Shown: positions 9,396 through 18,495, counted from the stretch's first letter. The stretch: 64,000 bases of DNA from Actinomyces oris (GCF_001553935.1 NZ_CP014232.1:1-64000), one strand, 5' to 3'. Numbers and translations are program-made. The notes: a model not told the origin generated them from the sequence alone.

Positions 9396-10609
9396 CTCCT
9401 TCGCTCATCAGCGCGATGACCACGGCCGAGGCCGTCGCCGCGATGCTCGACGCCGATCGGCTCAGTGAGCTCCTTCAGCGCCCGGTGCGGGCCGCCAGGC
9501 TGCGCATCAAGCCGGAGGTCTCCGTCCTGGTCTCTCTGACAGATTGGAGCACCGAGCTCACCGCGGGCTGGGCCCGTCTGCTCTGGCCGGTCTCGCACTC
9601 CAAAGCCGCTCAGGCCGAGCGCCTGGCCGCCTCCCTGGGGCTGCAGCCCCCCGTCACCCTGCCTCTGGACGAGGGCCTACTGCTGCAGAGTGGTGAGGTC
9701 CTCACCGACCCCAAGCTGGCCCAGCCTCTCGCACAGGCGACGGGTCTGGGGGTGCTGGGTGCCTGGGAGGCCCGGGACGTGCTGCGCTACAACCCCTCAC
9801 GGCGCCTGGTCCTGCGTGACGGCTCCACGGTCCTGCGACTGCGAGCTGGAGCCGGCGGGCCGGCTGACGACGTCCACCGCGCCCTGTCCGGGCTCCTCCC
9901 GGTCCCCGGCCTGCTCGACTCGCAGGCCGTGGCCCGGTGCGAGGGCCGCGTCAGCGTGCAGCAGTGGTGCGGGGACACGAACCTGGCTGACTTCTATGCG
10001 GACAACGCTGATGGTCCGGCCACTGCACAGAGCCTCAAGGAGGCCAGCAGGCGTGTGGGGGCTCTGCTGGCCGAGCTGCACTCCTGCGTCGGGCAGCTGT
10101 CGGCCGGCCTCATCGACCGGCTGCCGCATCAGCCTCCCGGCTTCCGGGACCTGGCCGAGGTCCACGCCCGGCAGCTCGATGTCCTGGCCCCTGAGCTGGC
10201 ACGCCGGGTGCGGGCGGTGGGTGACATGCTGCCCTCCCTTCTCACCGGGACACCGGTTCTCGCCCACGGCGACGTCTCCCCCGACCAGGTGCTCTACGAG
10301 TACTCCACCGGGCGGATCTGGCTGACCGACTTCGACCGGGTGCGCCTGGCTCCGGCGGCCATGGACCTGGGCTCCTACCTGGCGGAGGCTCCGCCCTCTC
10401 AGCGGCATGCACTGCTGGAGGGTTACGCCACGCACCGGCCGGTGCCGGGCGCCGAGGAGCTGGGGTGGGCGATCGCACTGTCCCGGCTGGCGCGGCTGGC
10501 CGACCCCCTGCGACGGGCACACCCGTCCTGGCGCGAGCGCATCGGCGCGGACCTGACCGCCATCGAGCGCATCGCCCAGTCGCCTGGAGAGGAGACCACC
10601 TGGGCATGA
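9392..10609 (+). CDS. Phosphotransferase-fold (APH/maltokinase-like) kinase 1
   Basis: 405 residues from the ATG at 9392, which overlaps the exporter stop as ATGA; a longer frame exists upstream but lacks this coupling. The C-terminal lobe carries the catalytic loop VLAHGDVSPDQVLY and the metal-binding TDFDR segment of aminoglycoside-phosphotransferase-like kinases. The Asn that usually closes the HGDxxxxN loop is Gln here, as in maltokinase-type members. About 150 N-terminal residues are poorly conserved and may bind the substrate. It is probably a small-molecule (sugar or amino-alcohol) kinase. Aminoglycoside resistance is not supported by the context. Confidence 0.72.
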   Translation: MTPSLISAMTTAEAVAAMLDADRLSELLQRPVRAARLRIKPEVSVLVSLTDWSTELTAGWARLLWPVSHSKAAQAERLAASLGLQPPVTLPLDEGLLLQSGEVLTDPKLAQPLAQATGLGVLGAWEARDVLRYNPSRRLVLRDGSTVLRLRAGAGGPADDVHRALSGLLPVPGLLDSQAVARCEGRVSVQQWCGDTNLADFYADNADGPATAQSLKEASRRVGALLAELHSCVGQLSAGLIDRLPHQPPGFRDLAEVHARQLDVLAPELARRVRAVGDMLPSLLTGTPVLAHGDVSPDQVLYEYSTGRIWLTDFDRVRLAPAAMDLGSYLAEAPPSQRHALLEGYATHRPVPGAEELGWAIALSRLARLADPLRRAHPSWRERIGADLTAIERIAQSPGEETTWA

Positions 10610-11703
10610 CGGACACGACGAGGACAACACCAAGGACTGAGATGACACAGACGACGGAGGTGACAGACATGCTCAGCACGCTGCGCGCCATCCCCGGACT
10701 GCGCCGGGCCTGGCCCGCCACACGAGACTCGGGCCCCGCGAGCGTGAGCATCGAGTGCGTCGATGGCCAGGGCCGTCTGCGCGCCGGACACGTCACCATG
10801 GGGGGCGCCCCCGATCTGCTGCCCTACGCCAGTGACCCGGCCCTGCCGACCCTGTCCACGCAGCTGACCGGGAGACTCGTCGTCCACCGCGCCGGCCGCC
10901 GCGCCGTCGTGATGGAGGCCTCCCGGGTCCGCAAGATGGTGCGGCCCCACAAGGCCGCCTCCCTGGTGCGGGCCCACACGACCGCCGCCTCGGTGCTACA
11001 GGTCACCGGCCTACGAATGCCCAGGATCCTGGGCAACGGGGACGACGTCGTCGATCTCGAGCTGCTGCCGGGCCGCAGTCTCGACGAGCTCGGTGACGCC
11101 GGCCTGCCCGGATGGCAGCGGTTCACGGAGGCCTGGTCGCGCCTGGGCGAGCGTGAGGCGGACCTGCCTGTTCACGGGCCGCGTCAGGAGGCCGAGGTGC
11201 TGCGGCGCTGGCTGGCCTCGGCCCGCCGCTACGGCGTCATCGACCAGCAGGACCTTCTGCACGAGCAGGTGGTGGACACCTGCCTGAGCCTGAGGGAGGG
11301 AAGCGAGACACACGTCATCACCCACCGCGACCTCCACGACGGACAGCTCCTGTGGGACGGAACCGACCTGTCCCTGCTCGACCTGGATACCGCGGCCATG
11401 GCCGAGGCGGCCCTCGATCTGGGCAACCTCTGGGCCCACGCGGATCTCATGGCGGTTCGTGGCCGGCTCGGCCCCGAGTCCCACTGCCGGGTCCGCGGAC
11501 TGCTCGACGACCTGGCCCGCGCACTGCCCGTGACGGCGCAGCGCCTGGAGACCTACTACCGCTCCTCGGCGCTGCGGCTGGTCTTCGTCCACGCCTTCCG
11601 TCCCTCCTCCTACCAGTGGCTGCCCGTCTGGGTGCGCCACTGCCTGGGACACGCCTCCCCCTTCATGCCCCTGGACCTCACCAACGATTGGAACAACTCA
11701 TGA
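10606..11703 (+). CDS. Phosphotransferase-fold kinase 2
   Basis: 365 residues from the ATG at 10606, which overlaps the preceding stop by 4 bp. The catalytic loop is ITHRDLHDGQLLW and the metal-binding motif LLDLDTA, followed by the family's LDLGNLWAH segment. Like its neighbour it has Gln where most APH-family enzymes have Asn. An N-terminal Thr-rich stretch of about 25 residues precedes the domain. The two kinases are clearly different in sequence, so this is not a recent tandem duplication; they may form a complex or act on two positions of one compound. The substrate is unknown. Confidence 0.72.
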   Translation: MTDTTRTTPRTEMTQTTEVTDMLSTLRAIPGLRRAWPATRDSGPASVSIECVDGQGRLRAGHVTMGGAPDLLPYASDPALPTLSTQLTGRLVVHRAGRRAVVMEASRVRKMVRPHKAASLVRAHTTAASVLQVTGLRMPRILGNGDDVVDLELLPGRSLDELGDAGLPGWQRFTEAWSRLGEREADLPVHGPRQEAEVLRRWLASARRYGVIDQQDLLHEQVVDTCLSLREGSETHVITHRDLHDGQLLWDGTDLSLLDLDTAAMAEAALDLGNLWAHADLMAVRGRLGPESHCRVRGLLDDLARALPVTAQRLETYYRSSALRLVFVHAFRPSSYQWLPVWVRHCLGHASPFMPLDLTNDWNNS

Positions 11704-13025
11704 CCCCTCTCAAGCTCACCGTCATCGGCTGCGGATACCTCGGTGCCGTCCACGCCGCCGCCATGGCCCACCTGGGACACCACGTCCTGGGGATCGACAC
11801 CCGACCCGAGCAGGTCGAGGCTCTCTCCCAGGGCCGCGCCCCCTTCTATGAGCCGGGCCTGCCCGAGCTCCTGGTCACGGGGGCCCAGCAGGGAGACCTG
11901 CGCTTCACCTCAACGCCGACGCCGGCCGAGCTGGCCGAGGCCGACGTCCACTTCATCGCCGTGGGGACCCCGCAGGCCGCCACCGGAGGGGAGGCCGACC
12001 TGAGCCAGCTGTGGAGCGTGGTCGACATGCTTCACGACGCCCTGCCCGAGGGCGGGCGCAGCCTGGTGGTGGGCAAGTCCACCGTCCCGGTGGGCACCGC
12101 CCAGCAGGTGGCCGAGCGCCTGGCCGGACGCGCCCTGGTGCTGTGGAACCCCGAGTTCCTGCGCGAGGGCTTCGCCGTGGCCGACACCCTCCACCCCGAC
12201 CGCATCGTCTACGGGGTCCCCGCCGACCCCACCGACGCCCAGGAGGCCCAGGCCGCGCTCGACGCCGTCTACCGGGACCTGCTGGAGGAGGGTATCCCCC
12301 GGATCGTCACCGACTACCCCACCGCAGAGCTGGTCAAGACCGCGGCGAACTCCTTCCTGGCCACCAAGATCAGCTTCATCAACGCCATGGCCCACCTGTG
12401 CGACACGGCAGGGGCAGACGTCACCGTCCTGGCCGACGCCATCGGCCACGACCCGCGCATCGGCAGGCGCTTCCTCCAGGCCGGCGTCGGCTTCGGCGGA
12501 GGCTGCCTTCCCAAGGACATCCGGGCGCTGCAGGCCAGCGCCGACCTTCACGGCGCCGTGCACCTGGCGGACCTGCTGGGCCGGGTCGACTCCATCAACC
12601 GTGAGCAGCGCGACCGGATCGTCGAGCTGGCCCGCACCCACGTGGGCGGCGACCTATCCGGCCGGGCCATCACCATCCTGGGGGCGGCCTTCAAGCCCCT
12701 GAGCGACGACGTGCGCGACTCCCCCGCCCTGGACGTCGCCTCCCGCCTGGCCGACCTCGGGGCCGAGGTCACGGTCTGTGACCCGCAGGCCCTGCCCGTG
12801 GTGGCCCGCTCCCACCCCCACCTCACCCTGGAGGACGATCCCCACGCCGCGCTCAAGGGAGCCGAGCTCGTCCTGCTGCTGACCGAGTGGGACCAGTTCG
12901 TGGCCCTCGACCCCGCTGAGGCCGCCACGGGCGTCGCCGAGCGCGTCATCATTGACGGACGCAACGCCCTGGACCCGGTGGCCTGGCGTGAGGCCGGGTG
13001 GACCTACGCGGGAGTAGGACGCTGA
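11700..13025 (+). CDS. ugd: UDP-glucose 6-dehydrogenase
   Basis: Oxidises UDP-glucose twice with NAD+ to UDP-glucuronate. 441 residues from the ATG at 11700, which overlaps the kinase stop as ATGA. The N-terminal Rossmann motif is VIGCGYLG. The catalytic cysteine is in GFGGGCLPKD near residue 269, and the C-terminal domain contains ILGAAFKPLSDDVRDSPA. It could also act on GDP-mannose or UDP-HexNAc, since the superfamily is mixed. As the last gene of the operon it would supply a uronic-acid donor to one of the three transferases. Confidence 0.87.
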   Translation: MTPLKLTVIGCGYLGAVHAAAMAHLGHHVLGIDTRPEQVEALSQGRAPFYEPGLPELLVTGAQQGDLRFTSTPTPAELAEADVHFIAVGTPQAATGGEADLSQLWSVVDMLHDALPEGGRSLVVGKSTVPVGTAQQVAERLAGRALVLWNPEFLREGFAVADTLHPDRIVYGVPADPTDAQEAQAALDAVYRDLLEEGIPRIVTDYPTAELVKTAANSFLATKISFINAMAHLCDTAGADVTVLADAIGHDPRIGRRFLQAGVGFGGGCLPKDIRALQASADLHGAVHLADLLGRVDSINREQRDRIVELARTHVGGDLSGRAITILGAAFKPLSDDVRDSPALDVASRLADLGAEVTVCDPQALPVVARSHPHLTLEDDPHAALKGAELVLLLTEWDQFVALDPAEAATGVAERVIIDGRNALDPVAWREAGWTYAGVGR

Positions 13026-13087
13026 GACAGGCCGCTTCCGGCTCCGCCCCGGCCCGGATCCATGGGGCGGAGCCCAGTGGATCCGGG

Positions 13088-13099
13088 CACAATGGCGGC
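13088..13099 (+). promoter_or_regulatory. Candidate leaderless promoter of the sensor kinase gene
   Basis: CACAAT (13088-13093) is followed after six bases by the GTG at 13100. No Shine-Dalgarno sequence lies between, so transcription probably starts at or next to the start codon. Confidence 0.4.
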
Positions 13100-14629
13100 G
13101 TGACCTCACTGCTGCCCACTCGTACCGTCACCATTCGCACCCGTGTCATGTGGGCCATCGTGCTGGTGGCCGGCATCGCGCTGGTCATGTGCGGGACGAT
13201 TGTGTGGGCGCTGGGGCAATCCAGCGTATCGGCCGATGCCACCAACCGGCTCGAGCACAGCCGCGACCGGATCCGCCAGCTGGCCACCGACAGGCAGGAC
13301 CCCTCCAGCGGTCAGCCCCTGGAGGACGTCTCCGCGGTTCTCCGCACGCACATTCAACGCACCGCCGAGGGGCGCGGCGAGGCCGAGCTCGGATTCGTGG
13401 GGACCGATGCCGGCACCGAGCTGACCTGGGTCTCCGCGGACAACGTCTCCTTCCGCCCCGAGGAGGACAAGAAGCTGCTCACTCGGGTGACCGCCCAGGC
13501 CTCCGCCTCGGAGTCCATCATCGAGACAGTGCGCACCCCCGCCTCCAGCTACCGGGTCCTCATCGTCCCGCTGCAAGGAGGTTCCCAACGCGGCGCACTC
13601 GTACACGTCATCGACCTCAAGATCGCCGAGTCCCAGCTCCGGCGCACCATGGCCTTCTACGCGGCGGCGGCCGTGTTCACCGTCGCCCTGGTGACAGGTC
13701 TGGCCTGGTTCGCCGTCGAGCGGCTCCTTCGCCCCATCGAGCAGCTGCGCCGAGCCACCGAGTCCATCAGCGAGGAGGATCTGACCACCCGGGTGCCGGT
13801 CAAGGGCCGGGACGACCTGACGGCCCTGGCCGAGGCCGTCAATCGGATGCTCGACCGGGTCCAGACCTCGGTGGAGGCCCAACGCAACCTGCTCGACGAC
13901 GTCGGCCACGAGCTGCGCACCCCGATCGCCGTGGTCCGCGGCCACCTCGAGCTCACCGACCCTGTGGACCCCGAGGACGTGCGCCAGACCCAGCTGTTGG
14001 CCATTGACGAGCTCGACCGGATGGGGATGCTCGTGAACGACCTGATCCTGCTGGCCAAGAGCGTCCAGAGCGACTTCGTCACCCCGGCGGACACGGATGT
14101 CGCCGAGCTGACCGAGTTGGTCTTCGACAAGTCCCTCGCCCTGGGCGAGCGACGCTGGAAGATGGAGTCGGCGGCCTTCACCCGGGCGATGATCGACCCC
14201 ACCCGGATCACCCAGGCATGGCTCCAGCTGGTGGCCAACGCGGTGAAGTACTCCGAGCACTGCTCCACCGTGTCCCTGGGCTCGGCCGTTCGCGACGGCC
14301 ACCTGCAGATGTGGGTGGCCGACGAGGGCATCGGGATCGCGCCTGAGGACATCGACCTGGTGCGCCAGCGCTTCAAGCGCACCGCCGGCGCTCAGGAGCT
14401 AGCCTCCGGAACGGGACTGGGGCTCAGTATCGTCGAGACGATCGTCGCAGCGCACGGCGGGAGGCTGGACATACGCTCTGAGGTGGGCCGAGGATCGGTG
14501 TTCACCATGGTGGTCCCTCTGAAGACCTCCACTGCCTCGTCCTCCTCCCGAGGCGGCGTCCTCGCACCCGCCGGGAACTCAGGCCCCGCTCAGCCCCCGA
14601 CAGCCTCCCAAAGGAGTCACTCACCATGA
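13100..14629 (+). CDS. Two-component sensor histidine kinase (HAMP type)
   Basis: About 509 residues from the GTG at 13100. Membrane helix one spans roughly residues 17-37 and helix two 184-205, enclosing an extracytoplasmic sensor of about 145 residues. HAMP follows (206-258), then the HisKA box DDVGHELRTPIAVVRGH with phospho-acceptor His near 270, and a HATPase domain with QLVANAVKYS, DEGIGIAP and GTGLGLSIV. A Ser/Pro-rich tail of about 35 residues ends the protein. It overlaps the response-regulator gene by 4 bp. It lies 74 bp after ugd and may sense envelope conditions; the signal is unknown. Confidence 0.88.
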   Translation: MTSLLPTRTVTIRTRVMWAIVLVAGIALVMCGTIVWALGQSSVSADATNRLEHSRDRIRQLATDRQDPSSGQPLEDVSAVLRTHIQRTAEGRGEAELGFVGTDAGTELTWVSADNVSFRPEEDKKLLTRVTAQASASESIIETVRTPASSYRVLIVPLQGGSQRGALVHVIDLKIAESQLRRTMAFYAAAAVFTVALVTGLAWFAVERLLRPIEQLRRATESISEEDLTTRVPVKGRDDLTALAEAVNRMLDRVQTSVEAQRNLLDDVGHELRTPIAVVRGHLELTDPVDPEDVRQTQLLAIDELDRMGMLVNDLILLAKSVQSDFVTPADTDVAELTELVFDKSLALGERRWKMESAAFTRAMIDPTRITQAWLQLVANAVKYSEHCSTVSLGSAVRDGHLQMWVADEGIGIAPEDIDLVRQRFKRTAGAQELASGTGLGLSIVETIVAAHGGRLDIRSEVGRGSVFTMVVPLKTSTASSSSRGGVLAPAGNSGPAQPPTASQRSHSP

Positions 14630-15285
14630 GCCGCATCCTCATCGTTGAGGACGAGCCCCGCATCGTCGCCTTCCTCACCAAGGGTCTCAAGGCGGCCGGG
14701 TTCACCACGCACACCACCGCCGAGGGCAGGCAGGCCGTGGCCCTGGCGGTCCAGGAGGACTTCGACCTCATCATCCTGGATGTGGGCCTGCCCGACATCG
14801 ACGGCTTCGAGGTGCTCCAGCAGCTGCGCGGCCAAGGAGTAGGAGCACCGGTCATCATGCTCACGGCGCGCTCCTCGGTGGCCGACCGCGTCGCCGGTCT
14901 GGAGGGCGGCGCGGACGACTACATGCCCAAGCCCTTCTCCTTTGAGGAGCTGCTGGCCCGTATTCGGGTACGGCTGCGCCCGGATGCCACCGGCCCCGAC
15001 CAGATGCGTCTGACACATCGCGACATGGTTCTGGACCTGCGCGCCCGCACTCTGACGCTGGAGGGGCGAACCGTGGAGCTCTCCGCCAGGGAGTTCGCCC
15101 TGGCCGAGACCTTCATGCGTCACCCCGGTCAGGTCCTCAGCCGCGAGCAGCTACTGAGCTCGGTGTGGGGGCTGGACTTCGATCCCGGCTCCAACGTGGT
15201 GGAGGTCTATGTCTCCTACCTGCGCAACAAGCTGGGAAGGCAGCGGGTGGAGACCGTGCGCGGCATGGGCTACCGGCTCACCTGA
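14626..15285 (+). CDS. OmpR/PhoB-family response regulator
   Basis: 219 residues. The receiver domain has the acidic pair in IVEDEP, phospho-acceptor Asp52 in ILDVGLPD, the Thr/Ala switch in MLTARS and Lys in YMPKPF. A C-terminal winged helix follows, with the VSYLRNKLG recognition region and the GMGYRL ending. It starts inside the kinase stop codon (ATGA), so the two form a coupled pair. It runs convergent with the small acidic gene on the other strand. Its targets are unknown; the neighbouring glycoconjugate operon is one candidate. Confidence 0.92.
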   Translation: MSRILIVEDEPRIVAFLTKGLKAAGFTTHTTAEGRQAVALAVQEDFDLIILDVGLPDIDGFEVLQQLRGQGVGAPVIMLTARSSVADRVAGLEGGADDYMPKPFSFEELLARIRVRLRPDATGPDQMRLTHRDMVLDLRARTLTLEGRTVELSAREFALAETFMRHPGQVLSREQLLSSVWGLDFDPGSNVVEVYVSYLRNKLGRQRVETVRGMGYRLT

Positions 15286-15318
15286 TCCGCTGCGCCGGCC
15301 CTCTCTTCAGCCGTCCGC

Positions 15319-15813
15319 TCAGTCATCGTCCCGGTCGTCGTCATCGGCTTCTTTCACACCGTTCCTGACCGGCTTCTTGTCGTCGTCGTCATCGTCCACC
15401 TCGGTGCGTCCGGGGGCGGCCGGTGCGGCAGTCCCAGCCGGGGCAGCCGGTGCGGCGGGGGCCGGCTGGCGATTGCCGTGGTCGACGGCGACAGGCGGGT
15501 CGGGCTCCACCGCCTGAGGTGCGTGGCCGTGCGTCGAGGAGTCCGACGAGGTCGAGGAACCCGCTTCGGAGCCGCCGGGCGCGTGCTGGGTGGAGCTGGC
15601 ACTGCCGGTGCCCTGGCTCGGCGTCGCCGTGGTTGAGGACTGGGACGACATGACCCGTGGGCTCGCCGTCAGGACGATTCCCGGTTCCTTCGCGGACTCG
15701 GCGGGGTGGGAGAAAACCATGCGGGCGACCACGAGCAGGAGCCCCGCTGTCACGACGACGACCGTGGCGGCAACGACACGGCCACGGCCGAGACGATGTA
15801 GCAGACTCGCCAT
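15319..15813 (-). CDS. Small membrane-anchored protein, Ser/Thr/Pro-rich with acidic C-terminus
   Basis: Not recognised. 164 residues: a basic N-terminus, one hydrophobic helix at about 12-33 (signal anchor), then about 95 residues rich in Ser, Thr, Pro, Ala and Gly. The last 30 residues include a run of six Asp, two Lys, and a final cluster of Asp with one Arg. There is no LPxTG sorting motif. The topology suggests an extracytoplasmic, disordered tail that could bind divalent cations or basic polymers; this is inference. The frame has the codon bias of its neighbours, which supports a real gene. It converges on the response regulator with a 33-bp gap. Confidence 0.6.
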   Translation of the reverse strand: MASLLHRLGRGRVVAATVVVVTAGLLLVVARMVFSHPAESAKEPGIVLTASPRVMSSQSSTTATPSQGTGSASSTQHAPGGSEAGSSTSSDSSTHGHAPQAVEPDPPVAVDHGNRQPAPAAPAAPAGTAAPAAPGRTEVDDDDDDKKPVRNGVKEADDDDRDDD

Positions 15814-15995
15814 TCCAGCACCCCCTACTCCCTGGCTATGGCTTCACGGGACCTGCCCGACTTTTGTCGACCGTAACATGAATGAAAGGACAAATCACCG
15901 GAGCACAGCGCCGGGGAGTGACAGAACTGATCCACGGACTTCTCACAATCCGCACAAGTCCGAGACGTCCCAACATCATGCGCAGACGCGAGGGC

Positions 15996-17291
15996 TCAGG
16001 AACGGATGTGGCCGTCTCCCTCGACGATCCAGGTCGTCGTCGTCAGCTCGCTCAATCCCATGGGGCCGCGGGCGTGGAGCTTCTGGGTGGAGATGCCCAG
16101 TTCGGCCCCCAGGCCCAGCTGTCCGCCATCGGTGAAGCGGGTCGAGGCGTTGACCATGATGGCCGCCGAATCCATGCCGGCGATGAAGTCATTGATGACG
16201 CTCACGTCCTGGGCGAGAACCGCCTCGGTGTGCCCGGTGGTGTGGGCGCGGATGTGGTCGATGGCCTCCTCCAGGCTCTTCACGACGCGCACAGCCAGGT
16301 CCAGCGAGCCGTACTCGGTGTCCCAGTCGGCCTCAGTGGCCGGGGTCAGGAGGTCATCACGTCCAGCGGTCGTCGCAGCCTCGGTCAGGATCCGGTGGGC
16401 GGTGGGGTCAGCGTGCAGGACGGTGTCCTTGTCCCACAGGGCACGGGCAGCCGCCGGCAAGTAGGTGGCGGCGACGTCGGCGTGGACCAGGAGCGTCTCG
16501 GCGGCATTGCACACGCCGACGCGCTGGGTCTTGGCGTTGACGATGATGTCCACCGCGGCCTCCAGATCGGCGCTGGCGTCGACGTAGACGTGGCAGTTGC
16601 CCGATCCGGTCTCGATAACGGGCACGGTGGACTGCTCGACGACGGTGCGGATGAGCCCGGCCCCTCCCCGCGGCACCAGGGCGTCGACCAGGCCGTGAGC
16701 GCGCATGAGGGCGCGGGCCCCATCCCGACCGGCGGCATCGACGCTGGTGACGAGGTCTGCGGGCAGTCCCTGCGCCTCCAGGGCGCTGCGCAGGGCCGCG
16801 ACGATGGCGGCGTTGGAGTCCTGGGCGGCACTACCTCCGCGCAGGATGATGGCATTGCCGGACTTGACGGCCAGGGCAGCGGTGTCGACGGTGACATTGG
16901 GGCGGGCCTCGTAGATCATGCCGACGACGCCCAGTGGCACCCGAACCCGACGCACTCGCAGTCCGTTGGGCATGACCGAGCCGTCCACGACCTGACCCAC
17001 GGGGTCGGGCAGGGCGGCCACCTCACGCAGGGAGTCGGCGATGGCCGCCAGTCGGCCGGAGTCCAGGGCCAGGCGGTCGAGGAGGCCGGGCTTCATCCCG
17101 CCTTGGCGTCCGCGCTCCAGGTCGGCGGCGTTGGCCGCGAGGATCGCTTCGCCGTGCTCGGTGAGGCTGTGGGCCATGGCCTCCAGGGCGGCGTCCTTGA
17201 CGGCGCGTGGGGCCCTGGCCAGGCTCCGTTGCGCCACGCGGGCTGAGCGGGCGGTGGTGGTGACGAGCTCGTGGGCCTCAACGTCGTTCAT
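15996..17291 (-). CDS. proA: Gamma-glutamyl phosphate reductase
   Basis: Second step of proline synthesis: NADPH-dependent reduction of glutamyl-5-phosphate to the semialdehyde. 431 residues of the aldehyde dehydrogenase fold. The catalytic Cys is in GVCNAAETLLVH near residue 261, and MIYEARPNVT and LKSGNA-like (VKSGNAIILRGGS) segments are typical. The gene lies 34 bp after proB in the same direction. Downstream, the expected neighbour nadD is displaced by the accessory block at 1.5-15.8 kb. Confidence 0.95.
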   Translation of the reverse strand: MNDVEAHELVTTTARSARVAQRSLARAPRAVKDAALEAMAHSLTEHGEAILAANAADLERGRQGGMKPGLLDRLALDSGRLAAIADSLREVAALPDPVGQVVDGSVMPNGLRVRRVRVPLGVVGMIYEARPNVTVDTAALAVKSGNAIILRGGSAAQDSNAAIVAALRSALEAQGLPADLVTSVDAAGRDGARALMRAHGLVDALVPRGGAGLIRTVVEQSTVPVIETGSGNCHVYVDASADLEAAVDIIVNAKTQRVGVCNAAETLLVHADVAATYLPAAARALWDKDTVLHADPTAHRILTEAATTAGRDDLLTPATEADWDTEYGSLDLAVRVVKSLEEAIDHIRAHTTGHTEAVLAQDVSVINDFIAGMDSAAIMVNASTRFTDGGQLGLGAELGISTQKLHARGPMGLSELTTTTWIVEGDGHIRS

Positions 17292-17325
17292 GGGGACACC
17301 TTAGAAGAAGAAGCCGATGGTGTCC

Positions 17326-18495
17326 TCAGACTCCGGCGATGCGGGGCAGCTCGGCCAGATCGTCGCGGTGGATCACGGGTGCCACGTGGTCAGGGGCGGG
17401 GGCGCCCTCGGACCGGGCCCCCAGGACCTCGCGCAGCTCGGCGGCGGCGTAGCGGCATATCCCCCGGGCCAGGACGCCCTCGGGGCCGACGACGTCGACG
17501 ACGGAGCCCGACTCGAAGTCGCCGTCGAGGCCGGTCAGGCCCGGCAGCAAGAGCGACTTCTTCCCCACGGTCAGGGCCCGGGCCGCCCCGGCGTCGATGA
17601 GAACGCGCCCGTCGGGCTGGGAGGCGTGGGCCATCCACAGCCGGCGGCTGGGGCGGTGGGGACCGGTGGGCTCGAACCAGGTGCCCAGGTCGGTGGGAAC
17701 CTGTTCCTGGCCCAGAAGCGCTGCGGCGTCGTCGGCCCGGGCGATGAGGGTGGTGGTGCCTGAGGCGCAGGCGATGGTGGCGGCCTGGAGCTTGGTGGTC
17801 ATGCCGCCGGTTCCCACGAAGGAGCCGCGTCCTGAGACGCTGACCCCCGCCAGGTCCGCTGAGGAGCGCACGTGGCGGATGGGCGTGGCGCCGGGGGTTC
17901 CGGGGCGCGCGGTCCACAGGCCGTCGACGTCGGTGAGCAGCACCAGGACGTCGGCGGTCACCAGGTGGGCCACGAGGGCGGCGAGGCGGTCGTTGTCGCC
18001 GAGGCTGAACTCGCTGGTGGCCACCGCGTCGTTCTCGTTGATGATGGGGACGGCTCCCAGTGAGAGCAGGGAGTCGAAGGTGGCGCGCACCGTGCGGTAG
18101 TGGCTGCGGATGGCGACGTCGTGGGCGGTCAGGAGGACCTGGGCGGTCACCAGTCCATAGGCGCTCATCGCGGTCTCCCAGCGGGCGGCGAGCCGCCCCT
18201 GTCCCACGGAGGCGGCCGCCTGCAGGAGGCTGAGCTCGTCGGGGCGCCGGCTCAGCCCCAGGGGCACCAGCCCTGAGGCGACGGCCCCGGAGGAGACCAG
18301 GACGACGTCGTGGCCGCGACTGCGCATACCGGCGATGAGGCCGGCGAGGATATCGATGCGGTTGAGATCGAGCCCGCCGTCGGCGCGTGTCAGGGAGGAG
18401 GAGCCGACCTTGACCACGACGCGGGCCCCCTCAGGCAGGCGTTCCGGGCGTTCCTGTCCGTGGTCTAAGTCGGCACCGGTTGCTGCTGGAGTCAT
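17326..18495 (-). CDS. proB: Glutamate 5-kinase with C-terminal PUA domain
   Basis: Phosphorylates glutamate to start proline synthesis. I chose the ATG at 18493-18495, giving 389 residues; the frame is open further upstream but overlaps obg. The amino-acid kinase domain has KVGSSSLT, VLVSSGAVASG and the INENDAV loop. The last 90 residues form a PUA domain, as in full-length bacterial ProB. The gene starts 11 bp after the obg stop, so it is part of the rplU-rpmA-obg-proB-proA series. Feedback inhibition by proline is usual for the family. Confidence 0.94.
   Translation of the reverse strand: MTPAATGADLDHGQERPERLPEGARVVVKVGSSSLTRADGGLDLNRIDILAGLIAGMRSRGHDVVLVSSGAVASGLVPLGLSRRPDELSLLQAAASVGQGRLAARWETAMSAYGLVTAQVLLTAHDVAIRSHYRTVRATFDSLLSLGAVPIINENDAVATSEFSLGDNDRLAALVAHLVTADVLVLLTDVDGLWTARPGTPGATPIRHVRSSADLAGVSVSGRGSFVGTGGMTTKLQAATIACASGTTTLIARADDAAALLGQEQVPTDLGTWFEPTGPHRPSRRLWMAHASQPDGRVLIDAGAARALTVGKKSLLLPGLTGLDGDFESGSVVDVVGPEGVLARGICRYAAAELREVLGARSEGAPAPDHVAPVIHRDDLAELPRIAGV

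Noticed and set aside
9392..11703. Aminoglycoside resistance genes
   Set aside because: The kinases share only the fold, carry Gln for Asn in the catalytic loop, and are embedded in a glycosyltransferase/exporter operon.
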